Shown here piece by piece: positions 1-8,819 of a DNA stretch of 64,000 nucleotides. The notes beneath the pieces are model-generated. The model made no database searches. It was not told where the DNA came from and was given only the letters and a program-made list of their open reading frames with translations. This DNA comes from Saccharococcus thermophilus (GTDB lineage Bacteria; Bacillota; Bacilli; Bacillales; Anoxybacillaceae). The stretch's first letter is position 1; each line of letters starts with the position of its first letter. The position numbers were made by a program, and so were the translations under genes. The stretch covers positions 558,001-622,000 of the forward strand of contig NZ_JAASRS010000001.1 of NCBI RefSeq assembly GCF_011761475.1, written 5' to 3'.

Positions 1-1
1 A

Positions 2-391
2 GCAGAATCGCTCGGCTTAAAACCACTGGGGAAATTCCGTTCGTTTGCCGTTGCCGGAGTGCCGCCGGAAGTAATGGGAATCGGTCCGGTGGCAGCGATT
101 CCGAAAGCGCTGAAACTAGCTGGCCTGGAGCTTTCCGACATCGGATTAATCGAGCTGAACGAAGCGTTTGCTTCGCAATCGATTCAAGTCATTCGTGAAC
201 TTGGATTGGATGAAGACAAAGTCAACGTCAACGGCGGAGCGATTGCACTAGGCCATCCGCTCGGCTGCACGGGAGCGAAACTGACATTGTCGCTACTTTA
301 TGAAATGCGCCGTCGCAACGTGCAATTTGGCATTGTGACGATGTGTATTGGCGGCGGTATGGGAGCAGCGGGAGTATTTGAATTAATCTAA
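2..391 (+). CDS. fadA: Acetyl-CoA acyltransferase (thiolase), C-terminal part
   Basis: This is the last 129 codons of a thiolase whose start lies left of the window. Thiolases perform the final thiolytic step of fatty-acid beta-oxidation, releasing acetyl-CoA. The visible part has the C-terminal thiolase signatures [20 protein letters not shown] (active-site His) and CIGGGMGAA (active-site Cys in CIGGG). It is followed after about 65 bases by fadE, the same order as fadN-fadA-fadE in Bacillus subtilis. The product name rests on family motifs and context; only the fragment is visible. Confidence 0.93.
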   Translation, partial: AESLGLKPLGKFRSFAVAGVPPEVMGIGPVAAIPKALKLAGLELSDIGLIELNEAFASQSIQVIRELGLDEDKVNVNGGAIALGHPLGCTGAKLTLSLLYEMRRRNVQFGIVTMCIGGGMGAAGVFELI

Positions 392-455
392 TCGAATCTA
401 GCGGGCGGCGTAGTTCGCCGCCTGACCATATAAATCTAAGGGGAGGAGTACAAAA

Positions 456-2240
456 ATGGCAAAAACGTTGGAAAACGCGATTAAAGGTGGCAGCTTCCTT
501 GTCGAAGATATTCCTTGCGAACGCGTGTTTACACCGGAGGATTTTACCGACGAGCATAAAATGATTGCGAAAACGACGGAAGATTACGTCGTCAATGAGG
601 TGCTTCCGCAACTTGAACATTTAGAAAATCATGAATTTGACCGCTCTGTAAAATTATTAAGAAAAGCGGGCGAGCTCGGATTGCTTAGCGCCGATATTCC
701 GGAAGAGTACGGCGGATTAGGGTTGGATAAAATCAGCTCCGCGTTAATTGGGGAAAAAATGGCGCGCGCTGGCGGTTTCTCGATTTCCCACGGCGCCCAT
801 GTCGGAATCGGGTCGCTTCCAATCGTTCTGTTCGGAACGGAAGAACAAAAGAAAAAATACTTGCCGGCGCTTGCGACAGGTGAAAAAATCGCCGCCTATG
901 CGCTGACAGAACCTGGTTCTGGTTCCGACGCATTAGGAGCAAAAACGACGGCGAAATTAAACGCTGAGGGCACTCATTATATTTTAAACGGGGAAAAACA
1001 ATGGATTACGAACGCGGGATTTGCGGATATCTTTGTCGTGTATGCGAAAGTAGACGGCGAACATTTCTCCGCATTCATCGTGGAACGTGACTTCCCGGGC
1101 GTATCGACTGGTGCGGAAGAAAAGAAAATGGGAATTAAAAGCTCGTCGACACGGACGCTGATTTTGCAAGATGTTCCTGTTCCGAAAGAAAACTTGCTTG
1201 GCGAAGTCGGCAAGGGACATGTGATTGCGTTTAACATTCTCAATATCGGACGTTATAAACTTGGCGTCGGCGCGGTTGGCGGCGCGAAGCGAGCGCTCGA
1301 AATTACGCTTCAATACGCAAATCAGCGCCAGCAATTTAAACGGCCAATTTCGCAATTTACGTTAACGCAAGAAAAATTCGCGACGATGGCTTCCCGCTTG
1401 TATGCGACCGAAAGTTCTGTTTATCGTACAGTTGGCCTATTTGATGAACGGATGAGTCTTTTGGACGAAGAAAAAGCAAAAGACGGGAAGGAAATCGCCA
1501 AATCGATTGCCGAATATGCGATTGAATGTTCGCTGAATAAATTCTTTGCGACGGAAACATTGGATTATATCGTGGACGAAGGCGTACAAATCCACGGCGG
1601 CTACGGATTTATGCAAGAATATGAAATTGAACGCGCATATCGCGATTCCCGCATTAACCGCATTTTTGAAGGGACAAATGAAATCAACCGTCTGCTCGTT
1701 CCGGGAATGTATTTGAAAAAAGCGATGAAAGGCGAGTTGCCGCTTTTGCAAAAAGCCAAGCAGCTGCAAGAAGAATTAATGATGCTCGCGCCAGAAGAAA
1801 TCGGCGACGGCGTGCTTGAACAAGAAAAATATTTAGTGCGCAACGCGAAAAAAATTGCGCTCATGGTGGCAGGATTGGCAGCGCAAAAATTTGGTCCGAA
1901 GCTCGAAGAAGAGCAAGAAATTTTAGTCAATATTGCGGATATCGTTGCCAATATTTATGCGATGGAATCGGCGTTGCTTCGCACGGAAAAAGCGATCAAA
2001 AACTCTGGCGAAGAGAAAAACAAACAAAAAATCCTTTATACGCAAATCTTCTGCCAAGAAGCGTTTAATGAAATCGAAGCGCATGCAAAAGAAACGCTCA
2101 TTGCTGTGGAAGAAGGCGACGCCTTGCGCATGATGCTGGCGGCTTTGCGGAAGTTGACACGCTACATTCCAATCAACATCATTGCGAAAAAACGTGAAGC
2201 CGCAGCCGCGCTCATTGAAGCAGAACGTTATATTGTGTAA
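456..2240 (+). CDS. fadE: Acyl-CoA dehydrogenase FadE
   Basis: A 594-residue flavoprotein that oxidises acyl-CoA to 2-enoyl-CoA in beta-oxidation. The length matches the long FadE/YusJ type, in which a C-terminal extension follows the usual 380-residue acyl-CoA dehydrogenase core. Visible motifs are YALTEPGSGSD (FAD and substrate contact), WITNAG, and QIHGGYGFMQEYEIER with RIFEGTNEI. The ATG is preceded by a strong GGGGAGG site. It follows fadA closely and is the last gene of the operon, since a hairpin terminator begins seven bases after the stop. Confidence 0.95.
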   Translation: MAKTLENAIKGGSFLVEDIPCERVFTPEDFTDEHKMIAKTTEDYVVNEVLPQLEHLENHEFDRSVKLLRKAGELGLLSADIPEEYGGLGLDKISSALIGEKMARAGGFSISHGAHVGIGSLPIVLFGTEEQKKKYLPALATGEKIAAYALTEPGSGSDALGAKTTAKLNAEGTHYILNGEKQWITNAGFADIFVVYAKVDGEHFSAFIVERDFPGVSTGAEEKKMGIKSSSTRTLILQDVPVPKENLLGEVGKGHVIAFNILNIGRYKLGVGAVGGAKRALEITLQYANQRQQFKRPISQFTLTQEKFATMASRLYATESSVYRTVGLFDERMSLLDEEKAKDGKEIAKSIAEYAIECSLNKFFATETLDYIVDEGVQIHGGYGFMQEYEIERAYRDSRINRIFEGTNEINRLLVPGMYLKKAMKGELPLLQKAKQLQEELMMLAPEEIGDGVLEQEKYLVRNAKKIALMVAGLAAQKFGPKLEEEQEILVNIADIVANIYAMESALLRTEKAIKNSGEEKNKQKILYTQIFCQEAFNEIEAHAKETLIAVEEGDALRMMLAALRKLTRYIPINIIAKKREAAAALIEAERYIV

Positions 2241-2246
2241 TAATGG

Positions 2247-2274
2247 AAAGTACCAGGCCTTGTCCTGGTACTTT
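2247..2274 (+). terminator. Rho-independent terminator after fadE
   Basis: Perfect 11-bp stem AAAGTACCAGG/CCTGGTACTTT with a 6-base loop, starting just after the fadE stop. The T-run after the stem is short. Confidence 0.75.
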
Positions 2275-2295
2275 GTTTATAAAGGATGGGTGAAG

Positions 2296-2655
2296 ATGGC
2301 GTTAACGTTTTATTGGTATCCAAAATGCAACACGTGCCGAAAAGCAAAAAAATGGCTTGACGAACATGGAATAGACGTACGAGCAGTGCATATCGTCGAA
2401 AATCCTCCGACAAAATCAGAATTGACAGAGCTTTATCACAAAAGCGGGCTGCCGTTGAAAAAATTTTTTAATACAAGCGGTATGAAATATCGGCAGTTAG
2501 GGCTAAAAGAAAAAGTGAATACCGCTTCCGAGGAAGAGCTTCTAGAAATCCTTGCTTCTGATGGCATGCTGATCAAGCGGCCGATTTTAACCGATGGAAC
2601 CCGTGTCCTCGTAGGTTTTCAAGAGGAACAATATGAAAAATTTTTCAACAAATAA
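2296..2655 (+). CDS. yusI: Spx/ArsC-family thioredoxin-fold protein YusI
   Basis: A 119-residue protein of the ArsC/Spx/YffB family. Near the N-terminus it has FYWYPKCNTCRKAKKW, containing the CxxC pair seen in Spx. The start at 2296 follows GGATGGGTGAAG and gives the family length; an in-frame upstream extension would run through the fadE terminator. It lies between fadE and gcvH as in Bacillus subtilis. Its biochemical role is not established. A redox or arsenate reductase-like fold is the family inference. Confidence 0.85.
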   Translation: MALTFYWYPKCNTCRKAKKWLDEHGIDVRAVHIVENPPTKSELTELYHKSGLPLKKFFNTSGMKYRQLGLKEKVNTASEEELLEILASDGMLIKRPILTDGTRVLVGFQEEQYEKFFNK

Positions 2656-2733
2656 GACGAATTCAGTGAGTTTTTTGGTAAAATTGGTTATGATGAAAAA
2701 GAGCATATTTTGTCAATATGGAGGGATACAAAC

Positions 2734-3117
2734 GTGAATACGCCAAAGGAATTACGCTATTCGGAAGAGCATGAGTGGGTAAAAGTAGAAGGAGACAAAG
2801 TGCGCATCGGCATTACGGATTTTGCGCAATCGGAACTAGGAGACATCGTGTTTGTCGAACTTCCGGAAGTAGGAACGGAAATTACCGCCAACGAACCATT
2901 TGGCAGCGTAGAGTCGGTCAAAACGGTATCTGAGCTTTACGCGCCAATTAGCGGCAAAGTCGTCGAAGTGAATGAAGAATTGAACGATAACCCAGAATAT
3001 GTCAATGAATCGCCGTATGAAAAAGCATGGATGATTGTCGTTGAACCGAAAGATATGAGCGAGGTCGATAATTTGCTGACAGCTGAACAATATGAGGCGA
3101 TGGTAAAAGAAGGTTAA
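2734..3117 (+). CDS. gcvH: Glycine cleavage system H protein
   Basis: A 127-residue lipoyl carrier of the glycine cleavage complex; in firmicutes it also serves as the entry point for lipoyl transfer. The lipoylated lysine lies in the ESVKTVSE motif (Lys63 with this start). The GTG start at 2734 is chosen because GGAGGG sits 8 bases upstream and the length equals the Bacillus subtilis protein; an in-frame TTG at 2710 has no such site. The lipoyl synthase gene lipA is also in this window (33202-34098). Confidence 0.95.
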   Translation: MNTPKELRYSEEHEWVKVEGDKVRIGITDFAQSELGDIVFVELPEVGTEITANEPFGSVESVKTVSELYAPISGKVVEVNEELNDNPEYVNESPYEKAWMIVVEPKDMSEVDNLLTAEQYEAMVKEG

Positions 3118-3189
3118 ACCTTTCTGCAATGAATCATCCAAAGGATGGGCACCCTATACATAACAAGATGGATAAAGAGGGGTGCTCCT

Positions 3190-3435
3190 ATGGCATTAGA
3201 AACGAAACAAGTCAAAGTCACCGATCGCGTGATTGGCAAAATCAATGGTGATTCTATTGAGCTATATGAGGGGAACAGGCAAATTGGTCATCTTCCTCTT
3301 TCACAAGTAAGCCATTTAATGCAATTAAAAGATGGATACGATCAGCAAAATGGACAAATTTATAAGGATATGACCGTCACCGTTGAGCCAGATCAAAAAT
3401 ATGTCGATTGCGACGGTGAGGCTGGTTGGTGCTAA
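3190..3435 (+). CDS. yusG: YusG-family hypothetical protein
   Basis: An 81-residue soluble protein similar in position and size to Bacillus subtilis YusG (DUF2553-type). It has no catalytic motif I can recognise. The C-terminus ends in DCDGEAGWC. The ATG at 3190 follows AGAGGGGTGCTCCT. A terminator immediately follows, so gcvH-yusG may be one unit. Function unknown. Confidence 0.75.
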   Translation: MALETKQVKVTDRVIGKINGDSIELYEGNRQIGHLPLSQVSHLMQLKDGYDQQNGQIYKDMTVTVEPDQKYVDCDGEAGWC

Positions 3436-3465
3436 AAGCAACGGTGTGATGCCGTTGCTTTCTTC
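3436..3465 (+). terminator. Terminator after yusG
   Basis: Stem AAGCAACGG / CCGTTGCTT with a 7-base loop followed by a T-rich tract. Confidence 0.8.
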
Positions 3466-3583
3466 TTGTTTTTATGAGATGTAGTTCATAAAACGGCGCT
3501 TGCCCCGCCTGTCTCTACGGCGGAAACAATGGTCGCCGTTGTCATATAAATAATAGTACAACGACATTTACAGGTGATGGTTT

Positions 3584-3934
3584 ATGACGGAAAGCGAAAA
3601 AGTGATTATTGTTGAAGGACGCTCTGATAAACAAAAAATCGCCAATATTCTAAATGAACCGGTGGAAATTATTTGCACCAATGGGACGATTAGCGATGCC
3701 AGGCTGGAGGAGCTGATCGACGAGCTTTATTATAAAGATGTTTATATATTGGTCGATGCCGATGAGGCGGGCGAAAAATTACGCAAGCAGTTTCGCCGCG
3801 AGTTTCCGGAAGCGGAGCATATTTATATCGATCGTGCTTACCGCGAAGTGGCGGCAGCGCCAAATTGGCATGTTGCGCAAGTATTATTGCGCGCGAATTT
3901 TGATGTGCATATGAATTATTTATTGAAAAGGTGA
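3584..3934 (+). CDS. yusF: Toprim domain protein YusF
   Basis: A 116-residue protein consisting of a single Toprim domain. The N-terminal VIIVEGRSDKQKI supplies the conserved glutamate, and VYILVDADEAGEKL supplies the DxD motif. Toprim domains coordinate Mg2+ for strand cleavage, joining or primer synthesis. Stand-alone short versions like this (related to RNase M5 N-termini) have no assigned substrate. AGGTGATGG lies before the ATG. It ends 7 bases before yusE, suggesting co-transcription. Confidence 0.85.
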   Translation: MTESEKVIIVEGRSDKQKIANILNEPVEIICTNGTISDARLEELIDELYYKDVYILVDADEAGEKLRKQFRREFPEAEHIYIDRAYREVAAAPNWHVAQVLLRANFDVHMNYLLKR

Positions 3935-3941
3935 GTAGGCA

Positions 3942-4274
3942 ATGAAAAAAATAGAGCCGATCGAAATCGATGAGGTCATTCGCAGCGAAGAGATTGTTTG
4001 CCTTTATTTATATACGCCGATGTGCGGCACTTGCCAGCTTGCCAAACGAATGCTGGAAGTAGTCGAGGAATTGTTTCCGTTACTTCCGTTTTACCAGACG
4101 GATATTAATTATATACCGAAGCGAGCGGCTGCATGGAAAATCGAAAGTGTTCCATGCCTTCTTTTATTTCAACATGGCAATATCATTAAAAAGTGGTATG
4201 CGTTTCATTCTGTTCCTTATTTATATGAAACCATCAAAGAGATGCTGCCAAATGATTATCGAAAGAGAGACTAA
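3942..4274 (+). CDS. yusE: Thioredoxin-like protein YusE
   Basis: A 110-residue thioredoxin-fold protein. The active-site pair is in YTPMCGTCQLAKRM (CGTC), and the cis-proline region is ESVPCLLLF. There is no signal peptide, so it should be cytosolic. It is downstream of yusF with a 7-base gap and probably shares its transcript. A thiol-disulfide exchange role is inferred from the motif; the partner is unknown. Confidence 0.85.
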   Translation: MKKIEPIEIDEVIRSEEIVCLYLYTPMCGTCQLAKRMLEVVEELFPLLPFYQTDINYIPKRAAAWKIESVPCLLLFQHGNIIKKWYAFHSVPYLYETIKEMLPNDYRKRD

Positions 4275-4480
4275 TGGTGAAACGCTTTTCGCACGAATTT
4301 CCTCTTCCCTCCGTGATTCTTGTTGTAAACAACCGTTATTTTGACTTCATTTGACATATTTCTTGGGAAATGACAAGAATTTTGCTTTTTCCCGGATTAT
4401 TTGTCGAGATTTTTGTAAAGGATTCTTCCCGTTGGATATGGAAATAAATGAAACAGCAGAGAACTGGGGGAGAGGGGAAT

Positions 4481-4828
4481 ATGAATATGCGTGAACTAGT
4501 CAAACAGCTTGCCGAACGAATGCAAACATTAAATCATCTATTGCCGATTTTACCAGAGGAAGAACTGTACATTCGCTTTGAGTGTGAAACGGAAACAGCA
4601 GTCGTAGCGATTTCCAAACATCGAATCAGCCCAGCGGTGGAAGTAGACGAGCGGCGGGTATTAACGGTGCGCGGATCAAAAGAGGTATTGGAATCTCTAT
4701 TAAACGGAAGGTTAAAATTACAGCAACAAATTCGTTTGCGGGAATTACATATTTCGGGAAGTTTTCGGCATATGTTATTGCTTGAGTCATTGCTTCACTT
4801 AGCCAAGCCATACCGTTACGTTTGCTAA
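4481..4828 (+). CDS. yusD: SCP2-like sterol-carrier-type protein YusD
   Basis: A 115-residue protein at the position of Bacillus subtilis yusD, matching the small SCP2-like domain type. No catalytic residues are evident. Charged and hydrophobic segments alternate, with a leucine-rich C-terminal helix. The ATG at 4481 is supported by GGGGAGAGGGG just upstream; an in-frame ATG at 4448 lacks a site. The 200 bases upstream (4275-4480) show no other gene. Confidence 0.7.
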   Translation: MNMRELVKQLAERMQTLNHLLPILPEEELYIRFECETETAVVAISKHRISPAVEVDERRVLTVRGSKEVLESLLNGRLKLQQQIRLRELHISGSFRHMLLLESLLHLAKPYRYVC

Positions 4829-4913
4829 ATGATTGCCGGCTTGTTTTTCGGTGAAAAAGAATTGACAAGTGCAATAAACAGTGTTAAAATATTCAGAAAA
4901 ATGGAACTTGTGA

Positions 4914-5186
4914 TTGAAGTCATTGGATGAAGCGACACTAACAGGACGTTTGTCCATGAAAGCCGTGCAGAACAAGAGCGAATGTTTACACGAAGGTGTA
5001 GAAAAAACTCTCGCAAGCACGACGCATCAGCAGCTAAATGAAGAAGAACTCAAGTCATCCGGAGTGACGGAGGATTTAGTTCGCTTATCGGTCGGTATTG
5101 AAAACATCAATGACTTAATCGAAGATTTAGAGCAGGCCATTGCCGCTGCGACAGGGATTACTTCCAATATTTCCGTTTCATTATAA
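4914..5186 (+). pseudogene. Remnant of O-acetylhomoserine sulfhydrylase (MetY-type) C-terminus
   Basis: Only the last 55 residues make sense. [17 protein letters not shown] followed by [25 protein letters not shown] is the C-terminal signature of Cys/Met-metabolism PLP enzymes of the O-acetylhomoserine sulfhydrylase type. The preceding stretch is scrambled, and the roughly 330-residue PLP-binding part is absent. It lies just upstream of the S-box and metNPQ, so a methionine-pathway gene probably stood here and was deleted. The open frame may still be read, but a 90-residue product could not be an enzyme. Confidence 0.75.
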
Positions 5187-5224
5187 AAAGAAGATTGCCG
5201 AAATATGGACGTGAAAATTTTTTA

Positions 5225-5254
5225 TTGACATGCTTCGACATAGGGTGATACAAT
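5225..5254 (+). promoter_or_regulatory. SigA-type promoter of the metNPQ S-box transcript
   Basis: A perfect TTGACA at 5225-5230 and TACAAT at 5249-5254, 18 bases apart. A TG one base before the -10 makes it extended. It lies about 50 bases upstream of the riboswitch. Confidence 0.85.
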
Positions 5255-5303
5255 CACACTTGTAATTCATTGAGGATTGGCAATTGAATAATGTGGTGAT
5301 GTG

Positions 5304-5412
5304 CTCTTATCAAGAGAGGTGGAGGGATGTGCCCAATGAAACCCGGCAACCGTCAGCGCGTACGCTGAAATGGTGCCAATTCACACAAAGCGTCTGCTTT
5401 GAGAGATAAGAG
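5304..5412 (+). promoter_or_regulatory. SAM-I (S-box) riboswitch
   Basis: The P1 arms CTCTTATC (5304-5311) and GATAAGAG (5405-5412) close the aptamer. The core has the S-box landmarks AGAGGTGGAGGGA, GAAACCCGGCAACC and TGGTGCCAATTC in order. S-boxes bind S-adenosylmethionine and terminate transcription when it is abundant, so the downstream methionine importer should be switched on in methionine shortage. A terminator follows at 5431. Confidence 0.97.
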
Positions 5413-5430
5413 ACGGAATGGTAATGATTA

Positions 5431-5466
5431 CCTTTCTGTTCTCCTCGAGCAGAAAGGTTTTCTTTT
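5431..5466 (+). terminator. S-box expression-platform terminator
   Basis: Stem CCTTTCTG / CAGAAAGG followed by a tract of nine T with one C. It is located between the SAM aptamer and metN, as expected for transcriptional attenuation. Confidence 0.9.
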
Positions 5467-5509
5467 TGGAATGAGCCGCCCTGCTAAATGAAGGAAGGTG
5501 AAAATGTGC

Positions 5510-6538
5510 ATGATTACATTGGAAGATGTGACAAAAATATATGAAGCGGCAAACGGGTCGGTCACTGCGGTCGATCATGTTTCTTTACAAATTAAGGAAG
5601 GCGAAATTTTTGGAATTATCGGATATAGCGGTGCGGGAAAAAGCTCGCTTATTCGTCTTCTTAACGGATTGGAAAAACCGACAAGCGGCAAAGTCATTGT
5701 CGCCGGACGGGATATGGCTAATATTAAAGGAAAAGAATTGCGAAAGGCTCGTCAAGAAATCGGAATGGTTTTCCAGCATTTTAATTTGCTATGGTCAAGA
5801 ACCGTTCATGAAAATATCGCGTTTCCGTTGGAAATCGCCGGCATTCCGAAAGAAAAGCGGAAAAAGCGGGTTGATGAGCTCATTCAGCTTGTCGGGCTGC
5901 AAGGAAGAGAACACGCTTATCCGTCGCAGCTGAGCGGCGGGCAAAAGCAGCGTGTTGGCATCGCGCGCGCTTTAGCAAATAATCCAAAAGTGTTATTATG
6001 CGATGAAGCGACATCTGCGTTAGATCCGCAAACAACCGATTCTATTTTGGACCTTTTAGTAGATATTAATAAACGCCTAGGGTTAACGATTGTATTAATT
6101 ACTCATGAGATGCATGTGATTCGCAAAATTTGCGACCGCGTCGCGGTGATGGAAAACGGAAAAATTGTCGAACAAGGCGAAGTGCTGCAAGTATTTCGGC
6201 AACCAAAACAAGCGATTACGAAACGATTTGTTCAACAAGTTATCGAACCGGAGGAAACAAAAGAAACGATTATCCATCTGCTCGATAAATACCCAAACGG
6301 AACGGTTATCCAATTGACGTTTGTCGGAGAAGCTGCCGAACAGCCGCTCATCGCCAATGTCGTTCGCCAGTTCCACGTCGATGCGAATATTTTGCAAGGG
6401 AAAATTTCGCAAACCCATCAAGGTTCTTATGGTGTCTTATTCGTTCATATGGATGGAGAGAAAGAGGAAATTGCCCGCGCGATCGATTACATTCGAAAGC
6501 AGCAAGTGGCGGTGGAGGTGATCTCGAATGCTCGCTAG
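5510..6538 (+). CDS. metN: Methionine ABC importer ATP-binding protein MetN
   Basis: A 342-residue ABC ATPase with Walker A GYSGAGKSS, signature LSGGQKQR, Walker B VLLCDEATSALD and the H-loop ITHEMHV. A C-terminal NIL/ACT-like regulatory domain occupies about residues 255-340, typical of MetN. The ATG at 5510 gives the family N-terminus (MITLEDVTK) with AGGAAGG 12 bases upstream; in-frame starts at 5498 and 5504 are too close to that site. It overlaps metP by 11 bases and is controlled by the upstream S-box. Confidence 0.96.
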   Translation: MITLEDVTKIYEAANGSVTAVDHVSLQIKEGEIFGIIGYSGAGKSSLIRLLNGLEKPTSGKVIVAGRDMANIKGKELRKARQEIGMVFQHFNLLWSRTVHENIAFPLEIAGIPKEKRKKRVDELIQLVGLQGREHAYPSQLSGGQKQRVGIARALANNPKVLLCDEATSALDPQTTDSILDLLVDINKRLGLTIVLITHEMHVIRKICDRVAVMENGKIVEQGEVLQVFRQPKQAITKRFVQQVIEPEETKETIIHLLDKYPNGTVIQLTFVGEAAEQPLIANVVRQFHVDANILQGKISQTHQGSYGVLFVHMDGEKEEIARAIDYIRKQQVAVEVISNAR

Positions 6539-7196
6539 CCTCTTACCGAATGTACAGTGGGATATGATTTGGGCGGCTACGGTTGAAACGCTTTATATGA
6601 CAGGAATTGCTGTCGTTGCAACATTTATATTAGGTACGATTCTTGGATTGCTTTTATTTTTAACGTCAAAGGGAAACCTGTGGGAGAACCGTCTGGCAAA
6701 TATGGTCATCGCGGCTCTTGTGAACATCTTTCGTTCCATCCCATTCATTATCCTAATTATTTTGTTAATCCCGTTTACGAAATTCGTTGTCGGAACGATT
6801 CTTGGCGCCAACGCCGCATTGCCGGCTTTGATTATCGGAGCAGCGCCATTTTACGCGAGAATGGTAGAAATTGCGCTCCGTGAAATTGACAAAGGCGTCA
6901 TTGAAGCAGCAAAAGCGATGGGGGCATCAACGGCAACGATTATTTGGAAAGTGCTTCTTCCGGAGTCATTGCCTGCTCTTGTGTCCGGAATTACCGTAAC
7001 AGCGATTGCTTTAGTGGGATATACGGCGATGGCAGGGGTTGTCGGTGCCGGCGGTCTTGGAAACTTAGCCTATTTGGAAGGATTCCAGCGCAATCATAAT
7101 GATGTCACGTTTGTTGCTACCGTTTTAGTTTTAGTGATTGTCTTTGTCATTCAGTTTATCGGTGACTTTGTCACTTCCAAAATAGATAAACGATAA
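6528..7196 (+). CDS. metP: Methionine ABC importer permease MetP (MetI)
   Basis: A 222-residue integral membrane permease with about five transmembrane segments. The cytoplasmic EAA loop is visible as EAAKAMGAS followed by IIWKVLLPESLPAL. Its start lies inside metN, implying translational coupling. It forms the membrane channel of the MetNPQ complex that imports methionine and its analogues. Confidence 0.95.
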   Translation: MLASLLPNVQWDMIWAATVETLYMTGIAVVATFILGTILGLLLFLTSKGNLWENRLANMVIAALVNIFRSIPFIILIILLIPFTKFVVGTILGANAALPALIIGAAPFYARMVEIALREIDKGVIEAAKAMGASTATIIWKVLLPESLPALVSGITVTAIALVGYTAMAGVVGAGGLGNLAYLEGFQRNHNDVTFVATVLVLVIVFVIQFIGDFVTSKIDKR

Positions 7197-7214
7197 AAAA
7201 GGGGGAAAATCAAT

Positions 7215-8054
7215 ATGAAAAAATGGATTAGTGCCTTATTTGCGGCGGTGCTTGTGTTGGCGCTGGCAGCATGCGGAGGCAATAACAACGCCGCCAATGA
7301 CAACAAAGATGGAAAATTGACGAAGCTAGTAGTTGGAGCTTCCAATGTGCCACATGCGGAAATTTTAGAAAAAGCAAAACCAATTTTAAAAGAAAAAGGC
7401 ATTGACTTGAAAATTATTACTTTCCAAGATTATGTATTGCCAAACAAAGCGTTGGCGGATAAAGAAATTGACGCGAACTATTTCCAACACATTCCGTATT
7501 TAGAAGAACAGAAAAAAGAATACGGATATGATTTTGTCAACGCTGGCGGCGTCCATATTGAGCCAATCGGTATTTACTCGAAAAAATATAAAAGCTTGGA
7601 TGAACTTCCAAACGGTGCAACGATCATCATGAGCAACTCGGTTGCCGACCATGGCCGCATTTTATCGATGCTGCAAGAAAAAGGATTGATTAAGTTAAAA
7701 GACGGCGTGGACAAAACGAAAGCAACGGTGAAAGATATTGTCGAGAATCCGAAACATTTAAAATTTAAAACCGATGTGGATCCGGGATTGCTGCCGCAAA
7801 TTTATAAAAACGGCGAAGGCGATGCGGTGGTGATTAACGCGAACTATGCGCTAGATGCTGGTTTAGATCCTGCCAAAGACCCAATTGCTGTCGAGTCTCC
7901 GAAAAATAACCCATATGTCAATATTATTGCGGTGCGCAAAGGTGATGAAAACCGCAAAGAAATTAAAACGCTTGTCGAAGTGCTGCACTCGAAAGAAATT
8001 CAAGACTTTATTAAGAAAAAATATCATGGCGCTGTCATTCCGGCGGCACAATAA
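7215..8054 (+). CDS. metQ: Methionine-binding lipoprotein MetQ
   Basis: A 279-residue substrate-binding lipoprotein. The signal peptide ends in the lipobox LAAC (Cys20), and the NlpA family body begins KLVVGASNVPHAEIL. In this family it captures D- or L-methionine at the outer membrane face and delivers it to MetP. It is the third gene of the S-box operon, with GGGGGAAAATCAAT ahead of its ATG. A bidirectional terminator follows the stop. Confidence 0.95.
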   Translation: MKKWISALFAAVLVLALAACGGNNNAANDNKDGKLTKLVVGASNVPHAEILEKAKPILKEKGIDLKIITFQDYVLPNKALADKEIDANYFQHIPYLEEQKKEYGYDFVNAGGVHIEPIGIYSKKYKSLDELPNGATIIMSNSVADHGRILSMLQEKGLIKLKDGVDKTKATVKDIVENPKHLKFKTDVDPGLLPQIYKNGEGDAVVINANYALDAGLDPAKDPIAVESPKNNPYVNIIAVRKGDENRKEIKTLVEVLHSKEIQDFIKKKYHGAVIPAAQ

Positions 8055-8091
8055 AAATAACGGAAGCGATTCGCTTCTGTTATTTCTTTTT
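8055..8091. terminator. Bidirectional terminator between metQ and a small membrane gene
   Basis: A 14-bp stem, AAATAACGGAAGCG against CGCTTCTGTTATTT with one G-T pair, has a 3-base loop. It is followed by CTTTTTT on the plus strand and overlaps the 3' end of the convergent gene at 8080-8271. Confidence 0.85.
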
Positions 8092-8271
8092 TGGCAGCTT
8101 TTCGAGAATGGCGATCAACAGCGTAATGATTAAAGAACATTGCAGGGAAAGGACAATTCCGATAACGAAGAAATCGTCAGGTCCTCCTCCGATCAACCAT
8201 GCTAATCCCCAACACACGAAAAACGTGACCATCACTATTATCATGAGGAACATGGGAATCCATTTTCCCAT
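8080..8271 (-). CDS. Small two-helix membrane protein, unknown function
   Basis: A 63-residue protein beginning MGKWIPMFLMIIV. It has two hydrophobic segments separated by WLIGGGPDDFF, and a lysine-rich C-terminus (EKLPKKK). The start is chosen at 8271 because GGGAGG lies 6 bases upstream; a longer in-frame reading to 8334 lacks a site. It converges on metQ and ends inside the shared terminator. I do not recognise the family. Confidence 0.65.
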   Translation of the reverse strand: MGKWIPMFLMIIVMVTFFVCWGLAWLIGGGPDDFFVIGIVLSLQCSLIITLLIAILEKLPKKK

Positions 8272-8371
8272 TGTTTTCCTCCCATTTTGTCTATATTTAA
8301 AATTCTTTGGTTTAATTCCTTTTTCTTCACGCATACTAACACCGATATAACATGGAAAGAGGTGTTGAGGA

Positions 8372-8734
8372 GTGAACCAGCAGCAACATACGTCGGTTGA
8401 AGCGGCTCTTCGCCATTATAAAGAGGGGATTGGTACGTTTACACAAAAACTGCCGGACATTGCTGGCAGCTTTAATGCCTTCACAGAAGCGTGCTTTAAA
8501 GAAGGTGCGTTAACGAAAAAAGAAAAACAGCTTATCGCGCTCGGAATCAGCCTCGCCACGCAAGATGAATATTGCACGATTTATCATACGAAAGGATGTT
8601 TAGACGAAGGGGCTTCGGAACAAGAAATTTTAGAAGCGTGCGGGGTAGCGGCGGCATTTGCCGGCGGCGCGGCGGTGAGCCAAGCGGTAACGCTAGTGCA
8701 GGAATGCATTCGCGAATTATCCCAAACCCATTAA
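8372..8734 (+). CDS. yurZ: Carboxymuconolactone decarboxylase/AhpD-like protein YurZ
   Basis: A 120-residue all-helical protein of the CMD/AhpD-like family. A histidine occurs in the helix [20 protein letters not shown] with the cysteine four residues before it; classic AhpD has CxxC, so the active site differs. The GTG start at 8372 follows TTGAGGA. It sits just upstream of the suf operon as in Bacillus subtilis, but has its own terminator. A peroxide or thiol-redox role would be inference only. Confidence 0.8.
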   Translation: MNQQQHTSVEAALRHYKEGIGTFTQKLPDIAGSFNAFTEACFKEGALTKKEKQLIALGISLATQDEYCTIYHTKGCLDEGASEQEILEACGVAAAFAGGAAVSQAVTLVQECIRELSQTH

Positions 8735-8760
8735 AAGACTCCACATCGGAGTCTTTTTTA
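8735..8760 (+). terminator. Terminator after yurZ
   Basis: Stem AAGACTCC / GGAGTCTT with a 5-base loop and a run of T. Confidence 0.9.
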
Positions 8761-8819
8761 TCTTAATTTTTAAACGCAAATAGTGTATTTTAGTATACAA
8801 TAAAAGCATTGCGATAAAA

